Shown piece by piece: positions 45,062-53,433 of a stretch of DNA of 64,000 nucleotides. The position numbers were made by a program, and so were the translations under genes. Source of the stretch: DATBGZ01 sp963803115 (GTDB taxonomy: Bacteria > Actinomycetota > Actinomycetes > Mycobacteriales > Micromonosporaceae); contig CAWDLN010000002.1 of assembly GCA_963803115.1 (NCBI GenBank), positions 1 to 64,000 of the forward strand, in the 5' to 3' direction. The notes beneath the pieces were generated by a model, which saw nothing but the letters and a program-made list of their open reading frames with translations, was not told the origin of the DNA and made no database searches. Every line of letters begins with the position of its first letter. Within the stretch, counting starts at the first letter, position 1.

Positions 45062-45708
45062 CCGCGGCCACCCGCGTTCTGGTGGCGGACGATCATGCCG
45101 TGGTACGGCACGGCGTGCGATTGCTGCTCGAACGTGAGCCTGATCTCGCCGTCGTCGCAGAGGCAGCCGACGGCGCCGAAGCGGTCAAAGCGGCTATGGG
45201 TGGCGAGGTCGATCTGGTCATCCTGGACGTGAGCATGCCTCGCATGAGCGGGCTTCAAGCGGCGCGTGAAATCTCGCGCCAGCGGCCACGGATTCGGATC
45301 CTGATGCTGTCGATGTACGACAACGAGCAATTCTTGTTCGAGTCCCTACGCGTAGGCGCCTCTGGCTACGTTCTCAAGTCGGGTGCCGACCAGCACATCG
45401 TCGACGCCTGCCGCGCGGCCATCCGCGGCGAGACTTTCCTCTATCCCTCCGCCATTAGTGCCCTGGTCCGCGACTACCTCGCCCGGGCCGAAAGCGGCGC
45501 CGACGACCCGGAGCTACTCACCCCCCGTGAGGTGGAGATCGTCAAACTGATCGCCGAGGGGCACTCGTCTCGGGAAATCGCCAGGCTACTCGTGATCAGC
45601 GTCAAGACCGTGGACCGCCATCGGGCCAACATTCTGGAGAAGCTCGGGATGCGTGACCGCGTGGAGCTCACGCGATACGCGATCCGCCGCGGCCTCGTCG
45701 AACCGTAG
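45058..45708 (+). CDS. LuxR/NarL-family response regulator
   Basis: 216 residues. Receiver: acidic pair in LVADDHAVVRHG, phosphoacceptor Asp in VDLVILDVSMPRMSG, Ser/Thr in ILMLSMYDNE and Lys in GYVLKSGAD, all intact. LuxR HTH: LTPREVEIVKLIAEGHSSREIARLLVISVKTVDRHRANILEKLG. It is translationally coupled to the kinase gene. The likely target is the downstream permease or itself; no direct evidence. Confidence 0.92.
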   Translation: MTAATRVLVADDHAVVRHGVRLLLEREPDLAVVAEAADGAEAVKAAMGGEVDLVILDVSMPRMSGLQAAREISRQRPRIRILMLSMYDNEQFLFESLRVGASGYVLKSGADQHIVDACRAAIRGETFLYPSAISALVRDYLARAESGADDPELLTPREVEIVKLIAEGHSSREIARLLVISVKTVDRHRANILEKLGMRDRVELTRYAIRRGLVEP

Positions 45709-45919
45709 CGGCCAACGATGACCTGGGGTGTACTACCGCCGCGAAATACATGCTTCCTCCGTGGGCGGAGGCACCGGGCGGGCGGAGGATGGATCTTCCT
45801 TGCATCTCGAGGAGGAGTCGAATGCTCTCGGTTGGTGCGGGCAGGTACATGCCGTCCGGGTGCGATGCGCCGCCCGTCGATACGACCCCGCATTCGCGAC
45901 CGAGCCGCTTGGCTAAGCA

Positions 45920-47179
45920 ATGAGCGTCGTCGCTGTCATCGTGTTCGTGCTCGCTCTCACGGTGATCGCGCTCGACTGGGCGCACCGGACTGCGGTCGCG
46001 CTGGCCGGCGCCGGCATTATGGTGCTGACTGGCGCGGTCGACCAGGAGCACGCCATCGACCTGATCGACTGGAGCACCCTCGGGCTCCTCGCCGGAATGA
46101 TGATCATCGTGGGGCTCACCGAGCGTACCGGCGTATTTGAGTACCTCGCATTGCGGGCCGCTCAGCTATCCCGCGGCCGACCCTTGCGACTCGTCTTCCT
46201 CCTGGCCGCTGTGACCGGCTTGCTGTCGGCATTCCTCGACAACCTCACCGCGATCCTTCTCATCGTTCCAGTCACGCTGCTGGTGGCCGACCTGCTCGGC
46301 CTCGCCCCGATCCCGATGGTCATCACAACCGTGCTCGCCTCCAACATCGGCGGCACGGCCACGCTGATCGGCGACCCGCCTAACATCATGATCGGCACCC
46401 ATGTCCCGGAACTCTCGTTCGCGGACTTCATCATGAACCTGGCACCTATATCGGTCGTCACCCTCGCCGCGGTCACGGGATTCGTCTGGGCGATTTACCG
46501 TCGCCGGCTTGGGGTTGATCCCGCGCGTGCTACCGCTATGGCAAGCCTGGACGCGAGGGCGAGCATTCGCGGCAAGCCCTACCTCAAGCGGTCGCTGGCG
46601 GTTCTGGCCGCAACCATGCTGCTGTTCTTCCTGCACTCCACACTGCACCTGCAGCCGGCCGTGGTCGCGTTGACCGGCGCGACGGTGATGCTGCTTGTCG
46701 CGAGCGACAATGTCGAGAAGGCCCTGGAGCGGGTCGACTGGGCCACCATCTTCTTTTTCATCGGGCTCTTCGTCATGGTCGGCGGGCTGCAACAACAGGG
46801 TGTGATCGATCGGGTGGCGGACGGCCTGGCCGCGATGACCGGCGGATCGCCGACCGGCGAAGCGCTGGCCATTCTCTGGGGTTCGGCGGCTGGGTCCGCC
46901 CTCGTGGACAACATTCCCTTCACCGCGGCCATGTTGCCGGTCGTGGATCGCCTGCAGATCGACGGTTTCCAGGCCGGAACCTGGTGGGCCTTGGCCCTCG
47001 GGGCGTGTTTCGGCGGCAACGCAACGCTCATTGCCGCCGCTGCGAACGTCGCCGCGAGCGGCGTCATGCAACGACGAGGCGAGCCGATCCCGTTCCTGAC
47101 TTTCCTCCGGGTCGGCCTGCCCGCAACGGTGCTTTCATTGGCGTTGGCGACCGGCTACCTTCTGCTGTTTCAGGTCTGA
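45920..47179 (+). CDS. ArsB/NhaD/SLC13-superfamily permease
   Basis: 419 residues with about 11 membrane helices. FLDNLTAILLIVPVTLLVADLLG and NIGGTATLIGDPPNIMIGTHVP are the conserved first-repeat motifs of the ion-transporter superfamily. LVDNIPFTAAMLPVV and ALGACFGGNATLIAAAANVAASG are their second-repeat counterparts. The group exports arsenite or exchanges anions, Na+ or H+; the residue pattern does not settle which. No ars genes are nearby. It lies 211 bases after the response regulator and converges with the PRC-like gene, overlapping it by ten bases. Confidence 0.85.
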   Translation: MSVVAVIVFVLALTVIALDWAHRTAVALAGAGIMVLTGAVDQEHAIDLIDWSTLGLLAGMMIIVGLTERTGVFEYLALRAAQLSRGRPLRLVFLLAAVTGLLSAFLDNLTAILLIVPVTLLVADLLGLAPIPMVITTVLASNIGGTATLIGDPPNIMIGTHVPELSFADFIMNLAPISVVTLAAVTGFVWAIYRRRLGVDPARATAMASLDARASIRGKPYLKRSLAVLAATMLLFFLHSTLHLQPAVVALTGATVMLLVASDNVEKALERVDWATIFFFIGLFVMVGGLQQQGVIDRVADGLAAMTGGSPTGEALAILWGSAAGSALVDNIPFTAAMLPVVDRLQIDGFQAGTWWALALGACFGGNATLIAAAANVAASGVMQRRGEPIPFLTFLRVGLPATVLSLALATGYLLLFQV

Positions 47180-47520
47180 AGGTTGTCCGTGTTACCGGTG
47201 CGCCTGCTGCGCAATCGCTTGAGCAGCGGCACGCGGGCAGGCCGGTCAACCGTCCACGATCCTCTATGGAGTGCGGTGAGGCGGCGCTCGCCCGGATCGA
47301 TGTGAGTGACGTCGGCGAAAGTGATGAGGTAACGCTCACGTCGGGGTGTGGCCGCCACGGCAAGAACCAGTCCTGCCGTCGCGTGTGTCACGATGTCCTC
47401 AACGACGCCTACCGACTGGCCGGTTTCGTCGTTGACAACAAAATCCTGGCAATGCGCGAGCCAATAGTCCCAGCGGCGGTCGCCGGGGCCGGTCAACACA
47501 TGCCATCCGATCGCAGACAC
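47170..47520 (-). CDS. PRC-barrel-like domain protein
   Basis: About 116 residues. YWLAHCQDFVVNDETGQSVGVVEDIVTHATAGLVLAVAATPRRERYLITFADVTHIDPGERRLTAL closely parallels the N-terminal domain of the broken permease at 35643. Both end in VDRP-x-R-x-PLL-x-RL. The GTG at 47520 lies inside a 17-base string shared with the start of that gene. The fold is a small beta barrel like PRC domains that bind RNA, proteins or membranes. Function unknown; start uncertain. Confidence 0.7.
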   Translation of the reverse strand: MSAIGWHVLTGPGDRRWDYWLAHCQDFVVNDETGQSVGVVEDIVTHATAGLVLAVAATPRRERYLITFADVTHIDPGERRLTALHRGSWTVDRPARVPLLKRLRSRRTGNTDNLQT

Positions 47521-47669
47521 CTCCCCGCATCCACGCCGCGCCTCATCTCAGAGTCGCCTTGGCGCCGTGGACGGGGCCATGGGGAGCTGCGTGTATCTCG
47601 ATGCGCGTGACCGTGCACCGCGCCACGCCGGTATCCGGGTGCGCCTTGCTTGGGTTCGGGCCGAGCCGC

Positions 47670-48449
47670 TCAGTCGGTCTGGTCGGCTCGGTTGGCCCAC
47701 ATGACGGTGGCGGCGATGGCAGCGGTGGCAACCGCGGCAACGGAGACGAAGCTAAAGGCGTTCAGCGCTGAGGCGTCCGGTCCAGCCATGCCGCTGAACA
47801 ATGCCGGCACGGACCAAGGGAAGTACTGACCGTATCCGAGCGCGGCGATGATCTGCGCGAGGAACACCGCGACGACGAGGGTACCGACCGCAGCGAGGTA
47901 GCCGCGTCCGATGCTGGCCGCGAGGGCCAGCACCGTGGTGAGACCGATGGCCATGGTGGCGGTCACGAGCAGCCGTAGCGATCCGTTTCCGACGACGCTT
48001 AGCGACCACCCAGGCAGACCCAGCAGCGCTCCGGTGCCCAGGCCAATGACGGAGGCGTACGCGGTCAGGAGCAGGCACCAGCCGGCGATGACGATGAACT
48101 TTGCACCAATGATGGCGGTCCTCGATGTGGGCAGGGCCAGCAGATCCTTCATGGTGCGGTCGGCGTACTCACGGCCGAACATCCAGATCGTGAGGATGCC
48201 GAAGATGAAGAAGCCACCGACGGCGATGATTTGTGCAAGAAGTCCATAGTGGCCGGCCCAGTCGGCCGGAATACCGGCCAGCTGTGACTTCGAGCCGAGC
48301 AGGCCCAGCGCTCGCGCCCGATCGGGATCCTGGCCTATGAACATGAACAGGCCGCCAGAGAGGGCGGCGACAGTGCTGGCGAGCGTACTGATCCACCAGA
48401 TCCGTGAGCGGCGCAGCTTGAGCCACTCCGCGCTGAGGGCGGCGGTCAT
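47670..48449 (-). CDS. ABC-2 type transporter permease
   Basis: 259 residues from ATG 48449 with six membrane helices. MTAALSAEWLKLRRSRIWWIS is the usual start of ABC-2 permeases. FIFGILTIWMFGREYADRTMKDLLALPTSRTAII is the coupling-helix region. It overlaps the stop of the upstream ATPase gene by four bases. The pair probably exports a drug or peptide-like compound. Confidence 0.88.
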   Translation of the reverse strand: MTAALSAEWLKLRRSRIWWISTLASTVAALSGGLFMFIGQDPDRARALGLLGSKSQLAGIPADWAGHYGLLAQIIAVGGFFIFGILTIWMFGREYADRTMKDLLALPTSRTAIIGAKFIVIAGWCLLLTAYASVIGLGTGALLGLPGWSLSVVGNGSLRLLVTATMAIGLTTVLALAASIGRGYLAAVGTLVVAVFLAQIIAALGYGQYFPWSVPALFSGMAGPDASALNAFSFVSVAAVATAAIAATVMWANRADQTD

Positions 48450-49378
48450 GGCGCGATCCGGTCGACGCCGACGCGGCGTAGAAAGTACTCTTCCAGTTCC
48501 TCGGTCTCGACCTGAAGGCGGGTCGGCGGGCAACCGGCTCCGACGAGCAACGTCGCAATCTCGTCGGGCCGGTCGACCGCATCGGGCTCCACGAGGACGA
48601 ACGTATCGGTGCCAACGCCCCGCGGCTGGTAGCCGGCACTGCGCAGTACGGCCACCGCGTCGTGGTTGCGCCGCGTGGACACCAGCAGGGATCGGGTTAG
48701 GCGCGCCGGGAGTTCGTTGGCGTCCACTTCGTCGATCAGCCGTCCACGGTGGATGATCCCGATCTGATGCGCCAGCCGGGCTACCTCGGTGAGGATGTGG
48801 CTGGAAAGCAGGATAGTTACGCCGTCTCCCTGGGTGAGCTCGTGCAGGAGATCACGGATCTCGACCACGCCCGCGGGGTCGAGCCCGTTGGAGGGCTCGT
48901 CGAGTAGCAGCACGCGTGGTCGGTGCAGGAGGGCTTTGGCCAGTCCCAGGCGCTGCCAATTGCCGAGAGATAGGTCTCGAGCCCGGCGTCGCCTGTACGG
49001 GGTGAGGCCCAGCTCTTCTATCACGGTGCTCACGCGATCGGGATCGGTCAGCCCGCGCAGCCGCCACGCCAGCCGCAGGTTCTCCTCGACCGTGAGCTCC
49101 GGATAGGCCGACGGTGTCTCGACGAGATATCCGACGCTCGCCCACAGGTCGCCCGCGGCAGGTCGAATGTGACGACCGAGAATGCTCGCACTGCCGCCCG
49201 TTGGCCGAACCATGCCGAGAAGCAGCCTGATGAGGGTTGTCTTGCCCGCGCCGTTAAGTCCGAGGAGCGCATAGATCTCGCCCGGGTTGACGCAAAGGTC
49301 GACACCGTCGACTGCCGTGACGTCGCCGTATCGCTTGGTAATGGCCCGAGTCGCGATCGCGGGTCCGGCGCCGTTCAT
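48446..49378 (-). CDS. ABC transporter ATP-binding protein
   Basis: 310 residues. ATG 49378 has a strong GGAGGTGG site. Walker A is LLGLNGAGKTT, the Q loop lies in YLVETPSAYPELT (Glu replaces the common Gln, a known variant of bacitracin/lantibiotic-type ATPases), the signature is DLSLGNWQRLGLAKAL (LSLGN for LSGGQ), Walker B is VLLLDEPSNGLDP, and the switch His is in SSHILTE. These features match lantibiotic-immunity type (BcrA/LanF-like) ATPases. It overlaps the permease gene. Confidence 0.9.
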   Translation of the reverse strand: MNGAGPAIATRAITKRYGDVTAVDGVDLCVNPGEIYALLGLNGAGKTTLIRLLLGMVRPTGGSASILGRHIRPAAGDLWASVGYLVETPSAYPELTVEENLRLAWRLRGLTDPDRVSTVIEELGLTPYRRRRARDLSLGNWQRLGLAKALLHRPRVLLLDEPSNGLDPAGVVEIRDLLHELTQGDGVTILLSSHILTEVARLAHQIGIIHRGRLIDEVDANELPARLTRSLLVSTRRNHDAVAVLRSAGYQPRGVGTDTFVLVEPDAVDRPDEIATLLVGAGCPPTRLQVETEELEEYFLRRVGVDRIAP

Positions 49379-49431
49379 TACCACCTCCACTCGCACGGGG
49401 CCGAGCGCAGCGTAGCCGAGTCGCCGCACGG

Positions 49432-50409
49432 TCAGGCTGCCAGCACCAACGGCAGGCTCGCCACGCACAGCGCCACCAGCACAGCACCCTCCACCTTGGT
49501 GAGCCTGAGTCCGCGCCGAAGCAGAGCCCACGCCAGCAGTCCGGCGAACATCATGGCGACGAGCAACGCCCACCCGGGTCGCGTCGGCGCATTGGTTCCG
49601 GTGGCGAACCCGATCACAGCGCCACCGGCGAGGCTGTTGAACAGATTGCTGCCGAACAGGTTTCCGACCACCAGGTCCGACTCGCCCCTACGCTGTGCAG
49701 CGATCGTCGTGACCAGCTCGGGCAGGGACGTGCCCAATGCCACGATGGTCAAGCCGATCACGATCTGAGAGACGCCCAAGCGGATGGCGATGTGAGAGGC
49801 GTTGCTGACGAGCAGCTGTGCGCCCGTAAGAACGCCGGCGAGTCCCAGCAGCGCGCGAATCGGCTCGAACCAGGCCGGTATCCGCCCGGGCGATACCGGA
49901 ACGTCCACCACGGCAGGGGTCTCCGAGAATGTCGTCGCGTCCTCGGCCACTTCCCGGTTACGTCCCTGCCTCGCCCATCGGACCAACAACCACAGAGCCG
50001 TGCCGGCGGCCACGGCCAACGCGATCCCGGTCCAAACGGTCAGGCCGAGCCACGCCACGACCGCGAAGAGCGCGACCGAGACAACCGCGAGGCGAACCTC
50101 ACGGCGAATGACCGCCGAGGAAACCTTGACCGCGGCCACGAGCGCGGCCACGCCCAGGATCAGAGTCAGATTGAGAATGTTCGAACCGACGATGTTACCG
50201 ATCGCGATTCCCGGACTGCCTTGGGCTGCGGCCACACCGGATACCAGGAACTCCGGCGCGCTCGTGCCGAGCCCAATAACGACTACACCCACCACCACTG
50301 GACTGATGCGTAGCCGACCGGCGATGCGCGACGCACCCAGCACGAGATGATCGGCCGCAACGGTCAGCAGGACCAGACCGGCGACAGCCAGCGCCGACTC
50401 GACGACCAC
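49432..50409 (-). CDS. Calcium/sodium:proton antiporter, CaCA family
   Basis: About 325 residues. Two homologous halves, each with the alpha-repeat: VVVIGLGTSAPEFLVSGVAAAQGSPGIAIGNIVGSNILNL and LTIVALGTSLPELVTTIAAQRRGESDLVVGNLFGSNLFNSL. The conserved Glu in both GTSxPE motifs coordinates the cation. About ten helices. It exports Ca2+ or Na+ for H+ or Na+. Several GTG codons near 50409 could start it; an ATG at 50460 would add a hydrophilic extension. Confidence 0.88.
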   Translation of the reverse strand: MVVESALAVAGLVLLTVAADHLVLGASRIAGRLRISPVVVGVVVIGLGTSAPEFLVSGVAAAQGSPGIAIGNIVGSNILNLTLILGVAALVAAVKVSSAVIRREVRLAVVSVALFAVVAWLGLTVWTGIALAVAAGTALWLLVRWARQGRNREVAEDATTFSETPAVVDVPVSPGRIPAWFEPIRALLGLAGVLTGAQLLVSNASHIAIRLGVSQIVIGLTIVALGTSLPELVTTIAAQRRGESDLVVGNLFGSNLFNSLAGGAVIGFATGTNAPTRPGWALLVAMMFAGLLAWALLRRGLRLTKVEGAVLVALCVASLPLVLAA

Positions 50410-50517
50410 GACGTGCCCCCAGATCCCAAGACATCGGTCGCCGACCAGGCTTCCCGGCACACCCGGTCCACACGTTAGCCCATCAACGCCAACGCGCGCG
50501 GGTTTGGCCGCCGAGGG

Positions 50518-50721
50518 CTATTGCAGGGCGCCGCAGCAACGCGGGCAGTAGTGCGGACCGACGAGACGCTTACGACCGTCCCAGCCGACATCGCGCGCCG
50601 CGTTCCAGATGACGGCGAAGTCACCCACGGTCGTTCCGCTGGTCCGCAGGACGACACCGCATTCGTCGCATACGAGCAGCAGTTCCCGATCGAGTTCCGC
50701 GCCGCGTGGAGTGGCTGTCAT
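50518..50721 (-). CDS. Small zinc-ribbon protein
   Basis: 67 residues. LLLVCDECGVVLRTSGTT and GPHYCPRCCGAL make a four-Cys ribbon, with the conserved middle GDFAVIWNAARDVGW. The ATG overlaps the stop of the GT20-like gene (ATGA), so it is the third gene of the STAS-GT20-ribbon operon. Function unknown. Confidence 0.7.
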   Translation of the reverse strand: MTATPRGAELDRELLLVCDECGVVLRTSGTTVGDFAVIWNAARDVGWDGRKRLVGPHYCPRCCGALQ

Positions 50722-52166
50722 GCCGAACCTCCGGTGTGTTTAGTGAGCCAGGTGCCCCGCTCATGCCAGTCACGACGACGCGCGCGTATTGGTCGACGGC
50801 GCCGGCCACCGGACTGGACAGAATTCGCGGAGGCACGAAGATCGAGCGCGCGAAGGTGCTCCAGGAAGCGCGTGGCCCACCCCCGACTGTGATAGGAGAT
50901 GACGTAGTCGCGCATGGCATGCATTCTCTTGGCTCGTTCGTCGGAGTCGGCCGCGAGAGCAGCCAATACTCCTGCGTACACCTGGTCGTCGTCATTGGGG
51001 TTGACCAGGTACGCATCCGTCAGCACCGACGCCGATCCAGAGAACTCGCTGAGCACCAGCGCCGCGTCCGGCCGGGCCGCGGCCACGAACTCCACCGCGG
51101 CCATGGTCGTGCCTTCGCATATCGGCGTGGCCAGCAGGATATCGGCGGCCCGGTACAGCGTTGTCCGTTCGACGAGGTCCAGGTCCGCCACAACGTAGTG
51201 AACGCATGGCCGTCCCACGACTGCGAACTGTCCGTTGACGTGAGCGGTTGCCCGCCCTATGCGGTCCACCGCCGACGGGTCCGCGCCATCGCCGCCCAGG
51301 AGGACCTGCACCATGGCCACGTCGTCCGGCGAGAGCCGCTGCGTGCGGAACAGCTTGGCGAGCCCCAACACGGCTCGCTCGATGCTGTCGGCCTGGTCAG
51401 CTGTGCTGACGTTGAGAATGACGGTTCGCGGATTGCCGAGCTGGCTCCGCAGCGCGGCTGCAGCGGAATCGATGCCGGCATGTGAAAGTGTGTCCACGAT
51501 GGCCGGAGTGTCGACAGACGTTGGGTACACGCCGACGCTTGGTGGGAAGTCGGTCACGTCGTGCGTGAGCCGCAAGAAGTTCTCTGCCGCGCTTTCGGTC
51601 TCGAAGCCGAGCAGGTCGGCACCGAGAAGGCCGATCAGGATGTCGCGATGCATCGGCATGTGGCGGAAGAGATCCGGGGCCGGGAACGGTGTCTGCAGAT
51701 GCAGGCCGATGCGCAGGTCCGGTCGGAGTCTGCGCAGAATGCCTGGCACGAGTTGAAGTTTGTAGTCGTGCACCCAGACTGCCGCACCGCCCGCAGCGTT
51801 TTGGGCCGCGGCAAGTGCGTAGGCACGGTTGACGGCGTAGTATGCGCGCCGCCATTTCTGGTCGAACTGAGCGGGCCGGGCCATGTCGTGGTACACCGGC
51901 CAGATCGTGGTCCGCGACTGGCCCTCGTCGAAGTCCGCCACATCATCCGGATCGATCGCGAGAGGTCGATACCTGGGACCGCCCGATGGCGCGCCGCCGC
52001 GCATTCGTCCTATCCAGACGCCGGATTCTAGCGACGCCAGTCCTTCCAGTGCCGCTGTGGTCGGGTCGTCGACTATCCCGTTGACGCCAACAGTCCCACC
52101 GGACCCGTCAGACCTGGGCAGGAGATCACTGAGTATGACCAACGACGCTGGGCTGCGTTGCCTCAT
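50718..52166 (-). CDS. GT20-family (trehalose-6-phosphate synthase-like) protein, catalytically atypical
   Basis: 482 residues from ATG 52166. The GT-B scaffold of OtsA is easy to follow: GVWIGRMRGG, TTIWPVYHDM, FDQKWRRAYYAVNRAYA, VWVHDYKLQLVPGILRRLRPDLRIGLHL, LIGLLGADLLGFETESAAENFL, ILLATPICEGTTMAAVEFVAAARPDAALVLSEFSGSA. Key residues are lost: the FLHxPFP His is Gln (LQTPFP), and the VDRLDYTKG segment with the phosphate-binding Arg and Lys reads NVSTADQADS. The acceptor-side HDY and the final Glu are kept. It may be a pseudo-enzyme or have another donor. It follows a STAS gene. Confidence 0.82.
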   Translation of the reverse strand: MRQRSPASLVILSDLLPRSDGSGGTVGVNGIVDDPTTAALEGLASLESGVWIGRMRGGAPSGGPRYRPLAIDPDDVADFDEGQSRTTIWPVYHDMARPAQFDQKWRRAYYAVNRAYALAAAQNAAGGAAVWVHDYKLQLVPGILRRLRPDLRIGLHLQTPFPAPDLFRHMPMHRDILIGLLGADLLGFETESAAENFLRLTHDVTDFPPSVGVYPTSVDTPAIVDTLSHAGIDSAAAALRSQLGNPRTVILNVSTADQADSIERAVLGLAKLFRTQRLSPDDVAMVQVLLGGDGADPSAVDRIGRATAHVNGQFAVVGRPCVHYVVADLDLVERTTLYRAADILLATPICEGTTMAAVEFVAAARPDAALVLSEFSGSASVLTDAYLVNPNDDDQVYAGVLAALAADSDERAKRMHAMRDYVISYHSRGWATRFLEHLRALDLRASANSVQSGGRRRRPIRARRRDWHERGTWLTKHTGGSA

Positions 52167-52240
52167 AACGCGCCGTCCTCCGCTCGCCGCGAAAGGCGCA
52201 TCGGCGTCGACGTCGGCGGGACCGCCGCCGACCGCACCCG

Positions 52241-52615
52241 TCACGGTCGCCCCTGCGCCGACACGGCGATCTGGGCGGTCGCCGGCGGAGGGCCGGTCGC
52301 CGGGATCACGTTGAACACGTGATCAGCGTGGGCCAGGTGAAGCAGGCGTTGCACGCGAGGCGTTGGGGAACGAAGTGTCAACCGCGCGCCCATGTTCCAG
52401 GCCCGCCGATGCGCGTTGAGCAGCACGTCCACCGCGAGCGCGTCTGCGTACGAGCAGCCAGCGAGATCGACAACCAACTGAGCCGGACGCATGTCGAGAG
52501 CGTCGGTCAGGAGTAGGTGCAGGCGGGTGGCGGCCTGAGCAGTTAGTTCCTCGTCGACGAAGATCTCCACCAGCTGGGTCTGCGCCTCGGCGTTCGGCTC
52601 ACTGCGGTCAGTCAT
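52241..52615 (-). CDS. STAS-domain (anti-sigma-factor antagonist-like) protein
   Basis: 124 residues from ATG 52615 with AGGGAG eight bases upstream. LVEIFVDEELTAQAATRLHLLLTDALDMRPAQLVVDLAGCSYADALAVDVLLNAHRRAWNMGARLTLRSPTPRVQRLLHLA is a STAS domain. The serine phosphorylated in classic antagonists (D-S-S/T-G) is replaced by DLAGCSYADA, with Ser-Tyr-Ala at that loop, so the switch is uncertain. It leads the operon with the GT20-like protein, 74 bases upstream of it. Confidence 0.82.
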   Translation of the reverse strand: MTDRSEPNAEAQTQLVEIFVDEELTAQAATRLHLLLTDALDMRPAQLVVDLAGCSYADALAVDVLLNAHRRAWNMGARLTLRSPTPRVQRLLHLAHADHVFNVIPATGPPPATAQIAVSAQGRP

Positions 52616-52758
52616 CCACGGCTCCCTGGCACGATCGGCGGTGTTGGTCAGGATCGAGCCTCGGTCACCGTCATGGCCGTCGCTGTGCGGGTACATGACA
52701 GTTCCGTGACAACCACCTCGACTCGGCGAGCTGGGCGGAGACCGGTAATTATGGTGGC

Positions 52759-53433
52759 ATGCCTGGTGTGCTTGTCATTGAGGATGACGATCGGATCCGC
52801 CGGTCGCTCGTACTCGCTCTCGAGGATGAGGGGTACGTTGTGCGCGGTGCGGCGTCGGCGGAGGAGGGTTTGATCGCGCACCGAGCCGAGCCCGCCGATG
52901 CCGTCCTGGTTGACCTGATGCTGCCGGGCATCGACGGCTTCGAGTGCGTCCGGCAGCTGCGGCGCGACGGTGACATGTCCATTGTGGTCATTAGCGCCCG
53001 CGACGACACACACGACATCGTCGCGGCGCTCGAGGCTGGCGCGGACGACTATCTTATCAAACCGGTTGCCGTCAAGGAGCTTTCGGCCCGGCTGCGGGCG
53101 GTTCGCCGCCGCAACCGTGGGGGCACCTCGGCGTTGCCGGCGATTGTCCTTGGCGACCTCGAGATCCGACCCGACGCGGGGGAGGTCCATCTTCGCGGCG
53201 AGCCGATCGCGGTGACCCGAACCGAGTTCCTGTTGCTGTGCGAGCTCGGACAGCACGCTGGACAGGTGCTCTCGCGCCAACAACTGTTGGAGCGCGTGTG
53301 GGAATACGAATTTGGCGATGACCGACTTGTCGACGTCCATGTCGGACGGCTACGCCACAAGATCGAAGACGACCCCGGCTCACCGCAGCGGTTGGTGACC
53401 GTGCGTGGTCTGGGCTACAAATTAGTGCGATGA
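52759..53433 (+). CDS. OmpR-family response regulator
   Basis: 224 residues. Receiver: VLVIEDDDRIRRSL (acidic pocket), ADAVLVDLMLPGIDGFE (phospho-Asp), MSIVVISARDD (Ser) and DYLIKPVAV (Lys). Winged HTH: LGDLEIRPDAGEVHLRGEPIAVTRTEFLLLCELGQHAG..LLERVWEYEFGDDRLVDVHVGRLRHKIEDDPGSPQRLVTVRGLGYKL. All functional residues present. The stop overlaps the kinase ATG. Gene order regulator-kinase-lipoprotein mirrors mtrA-mtrB-lpqB. Confidence 0.93.
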   Translation: MPGVLVIEDDDRIRRSLVLALEDEGYVVRGAASAEEGLIAHRAEPADAVLVDLMLPGIDGFECVRQLRRDGDMSIVVISARDDTHDIVAALEAGADDYLIKPVAVKELSARLRAVRRRNRGGTSALPAIVLGDLEIRPDAGEVHLRGEPIAVTRTEFLLLCELGQHAGQVLSRQQLLERVWEYEFGDDRLVDVHVGRLRHKIEDDPGSPQRLVTVRGLGYKLVR

